A DNA stretch of 33,748 bases from Acidobacteriota bacterium (GCA_009861545.1 VXME01000094.1:1-33748); one strand, 5' to 3'. Numbered from the stretch's first letter, positions 22,761 to 30,995 are shown. The notes: a model not told the origin generated them from the sequence alone. Numbers and translations are program-made.

Positions 22761-24066
22761 GACCGGCATGGCCAGTCTGGACAAGCGACTGTGGGAAGGC
22801 GACAACGCCGGGTTGACCCGGCGTGACCGGCGATCCTGCGCCTACGCGGTCTACTTTCCCGATCGGTTGACGGATCGGCGGTTCGTCCTCGACGGCGACG
22901 TCGCCGCCGACGTCGCCGATGCCGAGGCTGCGCTCGTGAAGCTCGACGCGTCCGCGGCCGCACTCGCGGGGACCGAGGCCCTCGCACGCCTGCTGCTCCG
23001 CGCCGAGTCGGTCGCCTCCTCTCGTATCGAAGGCCTCGAAGTGGGAGGCCGCCGGTTGCTCCGTGCCGATGCCGCGCGACAGCTCGGCGAAGATCCCCGT
23101 GACGTAACGGCGACGGAGGTGCTCGGAAACATCGACGCCATGACCTGGGGATTGGATGCCGTCGCGCCCGACGGCTCCATCGCCTTGGACACCATCCTGG
23201 AAGCCCACGGCCGCCTCCTCGCGGGAACCCGCCAGGCGGAGCACGCAGCCCGAATCCGTACCGTGCAGAACTGGATCGGCGGCAGCAGCTACAACCCCTG
23301 CTCGGCCGACTTCGTGCCGCCGCCCCCGGAAGCCGTGGCCGGCCTGCTGGACGATCTGCTCGCCTTCTGCAACGACGGCTCGCTCCCGGCGCTGATGCAG
23401 GCGGCGATCGCGCACGCACAGTTCGAGACGATCCATCCTTTCGTCGACGGCAACGGCCGCACGGGACGAGTCCTGATCCACCTGGTCCTGCGCCGGCGCG
23501 GGCTCGGACTGCGCGTCCTGCCGCCTGTTTCCCTCATCCTCGCGACCTGGTCGCGGGACTACGTCGACGGCCTGATGGGTACGCGCCATGTCGGCCCTCC
23601 GAACTCTGCCGAGGCACATGCCGGGATCAACCGCTGGATAGCACTGTTCGCCGGGGCGTGCCGGCGGGCGGTGCAGGACGCCAGCCGCTTCGAGGAGCAG
23701 GTGCGCACTCTGCAATCGTCCTGGATCGAGCGGGCCGGCCATCCGCGCCGCGATTCGGCAGCGCGCCTGCTCATCGAGAAGCTGCCCGCCGCGCCCATGC
23801 TCACCACGTCGACCGCGGCCACGCTGATCGGCCGATCGTTTCAGGCCGCGAGCCAGGCCATGGACCGGCTCGTGCGAACCGGCGTGCTCCGGCAGGTCGG
23901 CGTCGGCCGGCGCCATCGCGCTTTCGAGGCCTCCGAGTTGATCGAGGCGTTCACGGCCCTGGAGCGACAACTCGCGAGCCCCGGAGGCGACACGCGCGCG
24001 TCCGCTCCAGCCCGTCATGTCCCCCATCCACGGGACGGATCCAGGGTTTGGCGGCCTGCCAAGTGA
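22759..24066 (+). CDS. Class II Fic AMP-transferase with C-terminal winged helix
   Basis: Fic enzymes transfer AMP (or related groups) to hydroxyl side chains of proteins. The 435-residue protein has an N-terminal helical Fic_N-like domain containing the inhibitory motif SSRIEG (S87-x3-E91-G92), which in class II enzymes blocks ATP use through the Glu. The active-site loop HPFVDGNGRTGR (226-237) is complete, with catalytic His226. Residues about 345-420 form a wHTH (LTTSTAATLIGRSFQAASQAMDRLV, GVLRQVGVGRRHRAFEA). ATG 22759 is used; ATG 22768 is possible. No Shine-Dalgarno is seen and the -10 is very close, so the message may be leaderless. The gene sits between the two arms of a duplication, on the opposite strand to the operon, as expected for inserted cargo. 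Confidence 0.94.
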   Translation: MTGMASLDKRLWEGDNAGLTRRDRRSCAYAVYFPDRLTDRRFVLDGDVAADVADAEAALVKLDASAAALAGTEALARLLLRAESVASSRIEGLEVGGRRLLRADAARQLGEDPRDVTATEVLGNIDAMTWGLDAVAPDGSIALDTILEAHGRLLAGTRQAEHAARIRTVQNWIGGSSYNPCSADFVPPPPEAVAGLLDDLLAFCNDGSLPALMQAAIAHAQFETIHPFVDGNGRTGRVLIHLVLRRRGLGLRVLPPVSLILATWSRDYVDGLMGTRHVGPPNSAEAHAGINRWIALFAGACRRAVQDASRFEEQVRTLQSSWIERAGHPRRDSAARLLIEKLPAAPMLTTSTAATLIGRSFQAASQAMDRLVRTGVLRQVGVGRRHRAFEASELIEAFTALERQLASPGGDTRASAPARHVPHPRDGSRVWRPAK

Positions 24067-24072
24067 TTGCAC

Positions 24073-24101
24073 TTGACGACCGGCCACGGCCTTGGTAGCT
24101 T
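24073..24101 (+). promoter_or_regulatory. Promoter of the small membrane gene at 24120
   Basis: TTGACG (24073-24078), 17 bases, TAGCTT (24096-24101), starting 7 bases after the fic stop. Transcript start expected near 24108, leaving about 12 bases before ATG 24120. Confidence 0.55.
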
Positions 24102-24119
24102 CGCAGGACGGCGCACGGC

Positions 24120-24308
24120 ATGAGCACGGACACCAAGTGGATCGTCGGAACGGGCGTAGCGATCATCCTCGCGGCCGTGGTCGGGGCATGCACCGGTCTG
24201 GTGTCTGCCGTAGGCGTGCTGGTAGTCAACGGCAAGGTGGACCGGCTCACCGGACGCGTGGACGAACTGAGCCGCGCCTTCAACAGTCACGTGAACGCCA
24301 GCCACTGA
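24120..24308 (+). CDS. Tiny membrane protein with a short coiled coil
   Basis: The 62-residue protein starts at ATG 24120. A hydrophobic segment (about 8-37, with a small-residue break AVVGACTG) is followed by a heptad-like stretch NGKVDRLTGRVDELSRAF. No family is recognised. It follows fic with its own promoter and lies within the same inserted block. Its stop codon touches a 40-base fragment homologous to the coiled-coil gene at 25242. Confidence 0.55.
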   Translation: MSTDTKWIVGTGVAIILAAVVGACTGLVSAVGVLVVNGKVDRLTGRVDELSRAFNSHVNASH

Positions 24309-24350
24309 TCCCTTGCAGGCGTGCGAGGTCCTTGCCGTGGTCGTCGAGCT
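24309..24350 (-). repeat. Fragment of the coiled-coil gene
   Basis: On the minus strand this reads LDDHGKDLARLQGI and matches 25372-25412 of the intact gene with few differences. It lies between the tiny membrane gene and the 3' end of rmlD and looks like a scar of recombination within the duplicated region. Confidence 0.7.
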
Positions 24351-24367
24351 ATTGCGCCCAGTCGGTG

Positions 24368-25234
24368 TCAGCGCCGGCGAAGAGCTCGCGCGTGGCGCGC
24401 CACCGCGTCCCGCCAGTGGGGCATCTCGACGCCGGCCGCCGCGAGCTTGCGGTTCGACAGGGCGCAGAACCGGGGGCGCGGCGCGCGCAGGTTCAGCTCG
24501 TCCAGGGTGACGCCGCGGATAGTGGGCTCCACGCCCAGCTCCCCCGCCAGCGCCGTCGCCACCTCGAACCAGGTGGCGTGACCCGACCCGACGCAGTGGT
24601 AGAGCCCGGGCGCCGGCGTCGCCCGCAGCAGCGCCGCCGTGGCCGCGGCGACGTCGTCGACGTGGCTCGGCGACACGACCCGGTCGACGAAGGCCCGGAC
24701 CTCGCGCCCCGCGAGCAGCGCGTCGGCCATGCGAGCGAGGCTGCCGCCGGCTCGGCGTCCATCGGCGCTCGGTCCGTCCACGGCGCCGAACAGGCTCTCG
24801 ACGCGCAGCACGTAGGCCCGCGCCTGCTGCGCGAACCAGTCCCCCAGCAGCTTGGACGCGGCGTAGACGCTCTGCGGATTGGGCGCGTCGTCCTCGCGGT
24901 ACGGCTCCGACGCGGTCCCGTCGAAGACGAAGTCGGTGCCGTAGTGGACCAGCGTGGCGTCGGTCGCCGCCGCCGCGCGCGCCAGCGCCCGGACGCCGAA
25001 CGCGTTGACCGCCAGCGCCGCAACCGCGTCGTCCTCCGCGTCGTCGACGGCGTTGTAGGCGGCGCAGTTGACGATGACGCCGGGACGCGCATCGGCCACC
25101 GCCGCGCGCACCCGGACCTCGTCGGTGATGTCGAGCTCCCCGCGGGTCAGCGGCACGACCTCGTGCTCGGCCGCGAGCACGCGCGCCACCACCCGGCCGA
25201 GCAACCCGCCGGCACCGGTGACCAGCGCCTTCAC
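24368..25234 (-). CDS. RmlD-like NAD(P)-dependent sugar reductase
   Basis: RmlD reduces dTDP-4-keto-rhamnose to dTDP-rhamnose. The 288-residue protein starts at GTG 25234, 7 bases after the coiled-coil gene stop. It has the Rossmann loop GAGGLLG at 7-13, LDITDEVRV, VIVNCAAYNAVDDAE, YGTDFVFDG (usual STDYVFDG) and the catalytic pair in YAASKLLGD. The C-terminal RGVTLDELNLRAPRPRFCALSNRKL is typical. The other rml genes are absent, so a related deoxysugar reductase role remains possible. A decayed copy lies at 22160-22545. Confidence 0.88.
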   Translation of the reverse strand: MKALVTGAGGLLGRVVARVLAAEHEVVPLTRGELDITDEVRVRAAVADARPGVIVNCAAYNAVDDAEDDAVAALAVNAFGVRALARAAAATDATLVHYGTDFVFDGTASEPYREDDAPNPQSVYAASKLLGDWFAQQARAYVLRVESLFGAVDGPSADGRRAGGSLARMADALLAGREVRAFVDRVVSPSHVDDVAAATAALLRATPAPGLYHCVGSGHATWFEVATALAGELGVEPTIRGVTLDELNLRAPRPRFCALSNRKLAAAGVEMPHWRDAVARHARALRRR

Positions 25235-25241
25235 CGCGCGT

Positions 25242-25739
25242 TCATGTCCTCCCGCCGGCCGGCGGGCCCGCGGGCGGCTCGTCCGGCGCGTCGGGGACGA
25301 CGCCCGGCGCCGCCGGGAGCGTGCCCGGAGAGCCCACGGTGAAACGGTGCGGTTCGTACGTCCGCTCCACGATCCCTTGCAGGCGGGCGAGGTCCTTGCC
25401 GTGGTCGTCGAGCTTCTCCTCGAGCCGCCGGCGGTCGTCCCGGGCGTCCGCGAAACCGGCCTGCACCTCGACGAACCGGCGGTCTACCTCGGCGAACCGG
25501 CGATCGATATCGGTCCTGACTTCGGTGAACCGGCGATCGATATCGGTCCTGACTTCGGTGAACCGGTGATCGATATCGGTCCTGACTTCGGCGAACCGGC
25601 GATCGACCTCGGCGAACCGGCGATCGAGACGCAGGTAGAAGAAACGAAGCACGGCCACCAGGATTCCGAGCGAGGTCAACTGGAGCGTCACCAGGCCGGC
25701 GACGGTTCCCACGAGTACGGCTGGATCGATAGTCGTCAT
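25242..25739 (-). CDS. Membrane-anchored hendecad coiled-coil protein
   Basis: The 165-residue protein starts at ATG 25739. One N-terminal membrane helix (about 8-32, VGTVAGLVTLQLTSLGILVAVL) is followed by a long charged helix of 11-residue repeats built on RRFAEVRTDID, a hendecad pattern (right-handed or straight coiled coil). A further helix [27 protein letters not shown] and a Pro/Ala-rich tail follow. The 33-base DNA repeats (about 25498-25600) are nearly perfect. No family is assigned. It is co-transcribed with smpB and rmlD. A paralogue without the repeats is at 28895 and scraps lie at 22552 and 24309. Confidence 0.8.
   Translation of the reverse strand: MTTIDPAVLVGTVAGLVTLQLTSLGILVAVLRFFYLRLDRRFAEVDRRFAEVRTDIDHRFTEVRTDIDRRFTEVRTDIDRRFAEVDRRFVEVQAGFADARDDRRRLEEKLDDHGKDLARLQGIVERTYEPHRFTVGSPGTLPAAPGVVPDAPDEPPAGPPAGGRT
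25490..25625 (-). repeat. 33-base tandem repeats coding 11-residue units
   Basis: Units of 33 bases containing CGATCGATATCGGTCCTGAC recur three times with near identity, flanked by shorter diverged units. They stay in frame and encode RTDIDRRFTEV-type hendecads. Copy number is likely to vary between strains. Confidence 0.8.
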
Positions 25740-25798
25740 GCCGCAACCTGAAGCAAGGCGCGTGCCGGCGATTCTACCGGATTCTCCCGTTCCAACCC

Positions 25799-26284
25799 TC
25801 ACCGCGCGCGTTCCTTGACCATCGCGCGGGTCTCGCGATCGATCTGGCGGCGCTTGATGGTCTCGCGCTTGTCGTACGACTTCTTGCCCTTGGCGACGCC
25901 CACCGTCACCTTCACCAGCCCCCGGCTGAAGTACATCCGGACCGGCACCAGCGTGAAGCCGCGCTCGACCATCTTGCCGATGAGCTTGCGGATCTCCCGC
26001 TTGTTCAGCAGCAGCTTGCGCCGCCGCAGCGGCTCGTGCGCGGCGTAGCCGCGGTGGCTGTAGGGGCTGACGTGCAGGTTGTGCAGGAACACCTCGCCGC
26101 CCTCGACCTTGCCGTAGCTGTCCTTCAGGTTGACGCGCCCCTCGCGGATCGCCTTCACCTCGGTGCCCAGCAGGACGATGCCCGCCTCGTAGGTGTCGAA
26201 GACGTGGTAGTCGTGCCGCGCCTTGCGGTTGTCGGCGATCAGTTGGGTGCCCCCGGCGGCGTCGGCGCGGGTCGGCGCTGGCAT
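25799..26284 (-). CDS. smpB: SsrA-binding protein
   Basis: SmpB binds tmRNA and brings it to stalled ribosomes for trans-translation. The 161-residue protein starts at ATG 26284. It has LIADNRKARHDYHVFDTYEAGIVL (family YEAGI), GTEVKAIREGRVNLKDSYG, the NLHVSPYSH segment, LLLNKREI and the basic tail KGKKSYDKRETIKRR that enters the mRNA channel. Length is normal. It starts 11 bases after pdxA. The tmRNA gene itself was not found in the window. Confidence 0.97.
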   Translation of the reverse strand: MPAPTRADAAGGTQLIADNRKARHDYHVFDTYEAGIVLLGTEVKAIREGRVNLKDSYGKVEGGEVFLHNLHVSPYSHRGYAAHEPLRRRKLLLNKREIRKLIGKMVERGFTLVPVRMYFSRGLVKVTVGVAKGKKSYDKRETIKRRQIDRETRAMVKERAR

Positions 26285-26295
26285 GGAAGGGCCCG

Positions 26296-27189
26296 TCAGC
26301 CACTCACCGCCGCCGCGGGGCGCACGGCGGCGAGCCGCGCCGCCAGCCGCACGGCGGCGATCATCGCCGCCGGATCGGCCACACCCTTGCCGGCGATGTC
26401 GAAGCCGGTCCCGTGATCCACCGACGTCCGCACGATCGGCAGGCCCAGGGTGACGTTGACGGCCCGGCCGAAGGCCAGCAGCTTGATCGGCAGCAGGCCC
26501 TGGTCGTGGTAGCAGGCGATCACCGCGTCGAACTCGCCGTCGGCGGCGCGGCGGAACACGACGTCGGCCGGCACGGGGTCGCTGACGTCGATGCCCCGCG
26601 CGCGGCAGCGCTCGACCACCGGCGCGAACACCTCCTGCTCTTCGTTGCCGAGGAGGCCGCCCTCGCCGGCGTGCGGATTCAGGCCGGCCAGGGCCAGCCG
26701 GGGCCGCGCCACCCCGAAGCGGGGCAGCTCGGCGTGCGCGAGGGCGATGGTCGTCTCGAGGCGTTCGCGCGTCAGCAGCCCCGGCACGTGGGCGAGCGGC
26801 ACGTGCACGGTGGCCAGCACCACCGACAGGCGCCCGGCGTGGAACATCATCCGGACGTCGCCGGCGCCGGTCAGCTCGGCCAGCAGCTCGGTGTGCCCGC
26901 GCCAGCGCAGCCCCGCCAGCGCCCACGCCTGCTTGTGGATGGGGCCCGTGACGATGGCGTCGACGCGATCCGCCAGCGCGTCCCGCACGGCGCGCGTGAC
27001 CGCCTGGTAGGCCGCCCGCCCGGCCGCCGCCGACACCACGCCCGGCCGGCAGGCGCCCGCGCCGGGCGTCGCATAGAGGACCGGCTCGCACACCGCCCGC
27101 ACGCCGGGGTCGCGGGCGGCCCGCTCGGCCACCTCCGGGCCGATGCCGGCCGGGTCGCCGGCGGTGATGCCGATGCGGGGAAGCGCCAT
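26296..27189 (-). CDS. pdxA: 4-hydroxythreonine-4-phosphate dehydrogenase
   Basis: PdxA oxidises 4-phosphohydroxy-threonine in the deoxyxylulose-dependent pyridoxal phosphate pathway. The start is ATG 27189 (MALPRIGITAGDPAGIGPEV); the longer frame runs into ricT. Metal-binding histidines are in RGHTELLAEL, NPHAGEGGLLGNEE and CYHDQGLLPIK, and VTGPIHKQAW and RTSVDHGTGFDIAGKG are standard. At 297 residues it is about 30 shorter than most, because the region after the N-terminal motif (PVLYATPGAGACRPG) is condensed; activity is still expected since all ligands remain. Confidence 0.95.
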   Translation of the reverse strand: MALPRIGITAGDPAGIGPEVAERAARDPGVRAVCEPVLYATPGAGACRPGVVSAAAGRAAYQAVTRAVRDALADRVDAIVTGPIHKQAWALAGLRWRGHTELLAELTGAGDVRMMFHAGRLSVVLATVHVPLAHVPGLLTRERLETTIALAHAELPRFGVARPRLALAGLNPHAGEGGLLGNEEQEVFAPVVERCRARGIDVSDPVPADVVFRRAADGEFDAVIACYHDQGLLPIKLLAFGRAVNVTLGLPIVRTSVDHGTGFDIAGKGVADPAAMIAAVRLAARLAAVRPAAAVSG

Positions 27190-27209
27190 GGAGAAGGACC
27201 GCCCGGCCC

Positions 27210-27995
27210 TCACGCCGAGCCGCAGTTCCCGCAGCCGCCGGAGCCGCAGCCGCCGCCCGAGCCGGCGCCGCACGAGCCGGTGCGGCTGCACGAGCCCTCG
27301 TGGGCGCAGCCGGCGAACTGCTCGCCCGCCGCGTTGGGCAGCTCGTAGCGCAGGCAGCACTTCAGCCGCCCGCACAGGCCCGACAGCCGCGACGGGCTCA
27401 GGCTGAGGTTCTGGCGCTTGGCCATCTTGATGGAGATGGGCTCGAAGCCGCGCAGCCACGTCGTGCAGCAGAGCGGGCGGCCGCACGAGCCGTACCCGCC
27501 CAGCAGCTTCGCCTCGTCCCGCGCGCCGATCTGCCGCATCTCGATCCGGCAGTGGAACTCGGTCGCCAGGTCGCGGACCAGCTCGCGGAAGTCGACCCGT
27601 CCGTCGGCCGTGAAGTAGAAGACGAGATAGGCGCGGTCGAGTTGCTGCTCGGCCCGGATCAGCTTCATCGGCAGGCGGTGCTCGTTGATCTTCAGCGCGC
27701 AGATGCGATGCGCGTCCCGCTCGCGCCGCCGGTGCTCGGCGCGCGCCGCGACGTCCCGCGGCGTCGCCCGCCGGACCACCCGGTCGGCCGACTTCGGCGG
27801 CGGCGCCACCCGCTCGGCCGTCTGCGGAATGGTCGGGGCGACGGTGGCGTACGCGCGCTGGTCGCCGCGGGCGACCACCAGCTCGTCGCCCGGCTTGAGC
27901 GGCGGCTCGAACTCGACCCCTTCGAGCAGGAAGCGCCGGACACGGCCCACCGGGTCGAACTTGACGCTGACGAAGGACGTCGCGGGAGTGCTCAT
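27210..27995 (-). CDS. ricT: PSP1-domain protein RicT (YaaT) with Cys/Gly-rich tail
   Basis: RicT is part of the RicA/F/T complex in Bacillus, which carries Fe-S clusters and affects RNase Y; in many phyla it lies beside holB and tmk. The 261-residue protein has the PSP1 core with INEHRLPMKLIRAEQQLDRAYLVFYF, RIEMRQIGARDEAKLLGGYGSCGRPLCC (cluster-type cysteines), MAKRQNLSLSPSRLSGLCGRLKCCLRYE. It ends in an unusual tail CAHEGSCSRTGSCGAGSGGG plus CGSGGCGNCGSA. The tail's extra cysteines could bind metal; I do not know it as a fixed family feature. Here holB is 3 kb away, beyond an inserted plus-strand cassette. Confidence 0.92.
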   Translation of the reverse strand: MSTPATSFVSVKFDPVGRVRRFLLEGVEFEPPLKPGDELVVARGDQRAYATVAPTIPQTAERVAPPPKSADRVVRRATPRDVAARAEHRRRERDAHRICALKINEHRLPMKLIRAEQQLDRAYLVFYFTADGRVDFRELVRDLATEFHCRIEMRQIGARDEAKLLGGYGSCGRPLCCTTWLRGFEPISIKMAKRQNLSLSPSRLSGLCGRLKCCLRYELPNAAGEQFAGCAHEGSCSRTGSCGAGSGGGCGSGGCGNCGSA

Positions 27996-28067
27996 GCTCC
28001 AGTCCAGTCTACGCCATTCCCGGCGCGAACCGGCCGGCGGCCGACAGCTTTCCGGCTCCCGGCGCCG

Positions 28068-28145
28068 CGGCCACCGCCGTGCGCATCCGCGCTTCCTCGT
28101 CCGCTATACTGCAAAAACGACAACCGGGAGCCGGTGAGCCGGCCA
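28068..28145 (+). repeat. Promoter cassette, copy 1
   Basis: A segment with CCACCGCCGTGCGCA and CCGCTATACTGCAAAAA (TATACT at 28105-28110, a good -10) is repeated at 28735-28785. A second block, 28125-28145 (starts CGGGAGCCGGTGAGCC), is repeated at 29146-29166. In copy 1 the two blocks are almost adjacent; in copy 2 they flank the small gene at 28895. Copy 1 thus looks like a deletion derivative that kept the promoter and the last codons of a lost small gene and now drives the Uma2 gene. Confidence 0.65.
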
Positions 28146-28169
28146 TCCACGAACCGGAGAGGCACCGAC

Positions 28170-28727
28170 GTGGCCACCACGCAACCCGTCGTCAAGCTCA
28201 CCTACGAGGACTACCGCACCACGCCCGACGACGAGCGCTACGAGCTGCTGGACGGAGATCTGGTCATGGTTGCGGCCCCGAACCTGAAGCACCAAACGGT
28301 GCTCCTCCGACTGACTCAAGGACTGGGTCAGTTCATCGACGAACACAAGCTGGGCAAGCTCTTCTTCTCGCCGTGCGATGTGGTCCTCTCCGACGCCGAC
28401 GTCGTCCAGCCGGACCTGCTTTTCGTTTCCCGGGAACGCGAGCACCTGCTGAGCACCGGCGAGAACGTGCAGGGCGCGCCCGACCTCGTGGTCGAGATAC
28501 TCTCCCCGGCCACCGCCGACCGTGACCGCGGCTACAAGCGGAAGCTCTACGGCAGGCACGGCGTGAGGGAGTACTGGCTGGTCGACCCGACGGTCGAGGC
28601 CGTCTCGGTCCATCGACAACGCGGGAGCACGCTGACCCACGCCCGCACCTTCGGCCGGGACCAGACGCTCCGCTCGTCACTGTTCCCCGGCCTCGAGATC
28701 GACCTCGACGACATCTTCGCGTCTTGA
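28170..28727 (+). CDS. Uma2-family (DUF820) PD-(D/E)XK nuclease-like protein
   Basis: The 185-residue protein starts at GTG 28170, with GGAGAGG 7 bases upstream. Family signatures are KLTYEDYRTTPDDERYELLDGDLVMVAAPNLKHQ, then VVQPDLLFVSRER, the nuclease-core PDLVVEILSPAT, KLYGRHGVREYWLVDP and FPGLEIDLDDIF. Uma2 proteins have a restriction-endonuclease-like fold with acidic Asp and Glu in QPD and VVEIL. Their cellular role is largely unknown; they are common, mobile and often multicopy in cyanobacteria and related genomes. Transcribed from the TATACT cassette. Confidence 0.92.
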   Translation: MATTQPVVKLTYEDYRTTPDDERYELLDGDLVMVAAPNLKHQTVLLRLTQGLGQFIDEHKLGKLFFSPCDVVLSDADVVQPDLLFVSREREHLLSTGENVQGAPDLVVEILSPATADRDRGYKRKLYGRHGVREYWLVDPTVEAVSVHRQRGSTLTHARTFGRDQTLRSSLFPGLEIDLDDIFAS

Positions 28728-28734
28728 CGCGCCT

Positions 28735-28785
28735 CGGCCACCGCCGTGCGCACCCGCGCTCTCGTCGTCCGCTATACTGCAAAAA
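28735..28785 (+). repeat. Promoter cassette, copy 2
   Basis: Near-identical to 28068-28115, including the TATACT -10 (28773-28778) and following A-run. It lies 8 bases after the Uma2 stop and drives the small gene at 28895; the leader of about 110 bases has no other gene that I can support. Confidence 0.65.
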
Positions 28786-28894
28786 ATGCGGCGTTGACGG
28801 GCCGATGGACCCGCAACGGCCGCAGCGGTTGCCGCCGCACCCCGTCCAGCAGCGGGGCGAATCGCCGGCACGCACCTTGCTTCAGGTCGCGGGC

Positions 28895-29158
28895 ATGATG
28901 ACTGTCGATCCAGCCGTACTCGGAGGCGCCTTCGTCGGCCTGGTGACGCTCCAGTTGGCTTGGTTGGGGATCCTCGTGGCGGTGATCTGCTCCTACTATC
29001 GTCGCCTCGACCGCCGCCTGCAGGGGATCGTGGAGCGGACGTACGAACCGCACCGCTTCACCGTGGGCATGCCGGACAAGCCTCTGCCGGCGCCGCCCGC
29101 CGCCCCCGCCGCGCCGGGCGCGCCGCCCGCCGACCCGACGGCAGTCGGGAGCCGGTGA
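28895..29158 (+). CDS. Small membrane protein, short paralogue of the hendecad coiled-coil protein
   Basis: The 87-residue protein (ATG 28895 or 28898) has the same N-terminus as the protein at 25242 ([36 protein letters not shown]) and the same C-terminal block [17 protein letters not shown]. All coiled-coil repeats between are deleted, so one membrane helix is followed almost at once by a Pro/Ala-rich tail. The upstream DNA (CCTTGCTTCAGGT) is also shared with the 25242 gene. It confirms that this gene family is moving or recombining in the region. Function unknown. Confidence 0.7.
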   Translation: MMTVDPAVLGGAFVGLVTLQLAWLGILVAVICSYYRRLDRRLQGIVERTYEPHRFTVGMPDKPLPAPPAAPAAPGAPPADPTAVGSR

Positions 29159-29184
29159 GCCGGCCAACCGCGATCGCACGGCGC

Positions 29185-29892
29185 ATGAACGTCACCGTCG
29201 TCATCCCGACCTACAACGAGCGCGACAACCTCCCGGTGCTGATCCCGGACGTGCTCGGACAGGGCGACTACCGCGTGCTCGTGGTCGACGACGACTCTCC
29301 CGACGGCACCGGCGCGGTGGCCGACGCCCTCGCCCGCGCGCATCCGGGGCGGGTGGACGTGCTGCACCGCCGCGGGCGCCGGGGCCTCGGCCGGTCCTAT
29401 GTCGAGGCGTTCCGGCGCGTGCTGGCGGGCGACGCCGACCTGGTCTGCCAGATGGACGCCGACCTGTCGCACGCGCCCTCGTACCTGCCCGCGCTGGTCG
29501 CGGCGGCCGAGACGTTCGACGTGGTCATCGGCTCGCGCTACCTGCACGGGGTCAGCGTCGTGAACTGGCCGCTCCACCGCATCGCGCTCAGCGCGGCGGC
29601 CAACCGCTACGTGCGGGCCGTCACGGGCGCGCCGGTCGCCGACTGCACGAGCGGCTTCCGCTGCTGGCGCCGGGACGCCCTCGGCCGCATTCCCCTCGAC
29701 CGGCTGGTCTCCAACGGGTACGCGTTCCTCATCGAGACCCTGCACGAAGCGCTGCGCCGCGGCGCGCGCGTCGGCGAGGTCCCCATCGTATTCGTCGAGC
29801 GCCGGCACGGCCACTCGAAGGTCTCGCGGCAAGTGCTCGCCGAGTCGCTGATCATGCCCTGGCGGGTCCGATTCCGCCCGCACGTGCGATGA
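29185..29892 (+). CDS. Polyprenol-phosphate-mannose synthase-type glycosyltransferase (GT2)
   Basis: This enzyme transfers mannose (or glucose) from a nucleotide donor to a polyprenyl phosphate. The 235-residue protein starts at ATG 29185 and shows [26 protein letters not shown], the DxD in [24 protein letters not shown] and [26 protein letters not shown] and [15 protein letters not shown] at the end are typical of soluble Dpm1-like members. There is no C-terminal membrane domain. Its product could feed the GT39-like enzyme at 16610. Its stop overlaps the next start (ATGA). Confidence 0.93.
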   Translation: MNVTVVIPTYNERDNLPVLIPDVLGQGDYRVLVVDDDSPDGTGAVADALARAHPGRVDVLHRRGRRGLGRSYVEAFRRVLAGDADLVCQMDADLSHAPSYLPALVAAAETFDVVIGSRYLHGVSVVNWPLHRIALSAAANRYVRAVTGAPVADCTSGFRCWRRDALGRIPLDRLVSNGYAFLIETLHEALRRGARVGEVPIVFVERRHGHSKVSRQVLAESLIMPWRVRFRPHVR

Positions 29893-30995
29893 GCGACCCG
29901 ACGATAGACGTCGCCGTCGTCGGCGGCGGGGTGGTCGGCCTGGCCGCCGCGTGCGCGGTGGCGGCCCGCGGTCACGCCACGTGCGTGATCGAACGGCTGC
30001 CCCGCCCCGGCCAGGAGGCGAGCACCCACAACAGCGGCGTCGTCCACGCCGGCATCTACTACCCGCCCGATTCCCTGAAGGCCGCCCTCTGCGTCGAGGG
30101 ACGCGATCGCCTGTACGCCTTCTGCGACGAACACGGCGTGCCGTGCGCGCGGTGCGGCAAGCTGATCGTCGCCGCGGGAGCGGACGAGATCGGGGCGCTC
30201 GACGCGCTGGCGGCGCGCGGACACGCCAACGGGGTGACGGACCTCGAGGTCGTCGACCGGGCCTTCGTCCGCCGGCGCGAGCCGCACGTCGAGGCGGCGG
30301 CGGCCATCTGGTCGCCGTCGAGCGGCATCGTCGAGGCGGAGGCCTACGTGCGCGCCCTGGCGCGGGTGGCCGCCGCGCGCGACGTGGCGCTGCTGCCCGG
30401 CGCCGGCGTCGACGGCGGCGCCGCCCGTCCCGACGGCCTGACCGTCCGGACGGCCCGCGAGACGATCCTCGCCCGCGTCGTGGTCAACGCGGCGGGCCTG
30501 TACGCCGACGACGTCTCGGCCGCGCTCGGCGGCGAGACCTTCACGATCCACCCGGTCCGGGGCGACTACGCCGAGCTGGCGCCCGCCGCGCGGCATCTGG
30601 TGAACGGCCCGGTCTATCCCCTGCCGGACCCGAGCGGTCACGGCCTCGGGGTGCACCTGACCCGGACCACGTGGGGCAGCGTGACCCTGGGCCCGACCGC
30701 CCGCTACCAGGCGCGCAAGGACGACTACGAGTCGGACCGCGAGCCGCTGGCCAGGTTCCACGCGGCGGCCCGCCGGCTGCTGCCCGCGCTCCGGCTGGAT
30801 CAGCTCCGCCCCGGCGGCAGCGGCATCCGGGCGCGCGGCGCCCCCGCCGAGCGGACCTTCTCGGACTTCCTGATCCGCCGCGACCGGCGGCAACCCCGGC
30901 TCGTGCAGGCCGCGGGCATCGACTCGCCCGGCCTGACCGCGTCGCTCGCCATCGCCGAACGCGTGGCGGACCTGGTCGACGAGACGCTGCGGTAG
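29889..30995 (+). CDS. lhgO: L-2-hydroxyglutarate oxidase/dehydrogenase (FAD)
   Basis: This flavoprotein oxidises L-2-hydroxyglutarate to 2-oxoglutarate, passing electrons to quinone or oxygen. The 368-residue protein has the FAD-binding [18 protein letters not shown] near the N-terminus, [27 protein letters not shown] (family signature), [36 protein letters not shown] and [20 protein letters not shown] at the end. It is translationally coupled to the glycosyltransferase by ATGA, an odd functional pairing. It may clear side products of metabolism. Next gene (holB) converges from the other side 28 bases away. Confidence 0.93.
   Translation: MSDPTIDVAVVGGGVVGLAAACAVAARGHATCVIERLPRPGQEASTHNSGVVHAGIYYPPDSLKAALCVEGRDRLYAFCDEHGVPCARCGKLIVAAGADEIGALDALAARGHANGVTDLEVVDRAFVRRREPHVEAAAAIWSPSSGIVEAEAYVRALARVAAARDVALLPGAGVDGGAARPDGLTVRTARETILARVVVNAAGLYADDVSAALGGETFTIHPVRGDYAELAPAARHLVNGPVYPLPDPSGHGLGVHLTRTTWGSVTLGPTARYQARKDDYESDREPLARFHAAARRLLPALRLDQLRPGGSGIRARGAPAERTFSDFLIRRDRRQPRLVQAAGIDSPGLTASLAIAERVADLVDETLR

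Noticed and set aside
25490-25625. Short regular repeats as a CRISPR array
   Set aside because: Units are contiguous, in frame and code for a coiled coil; there are no unique spacers.
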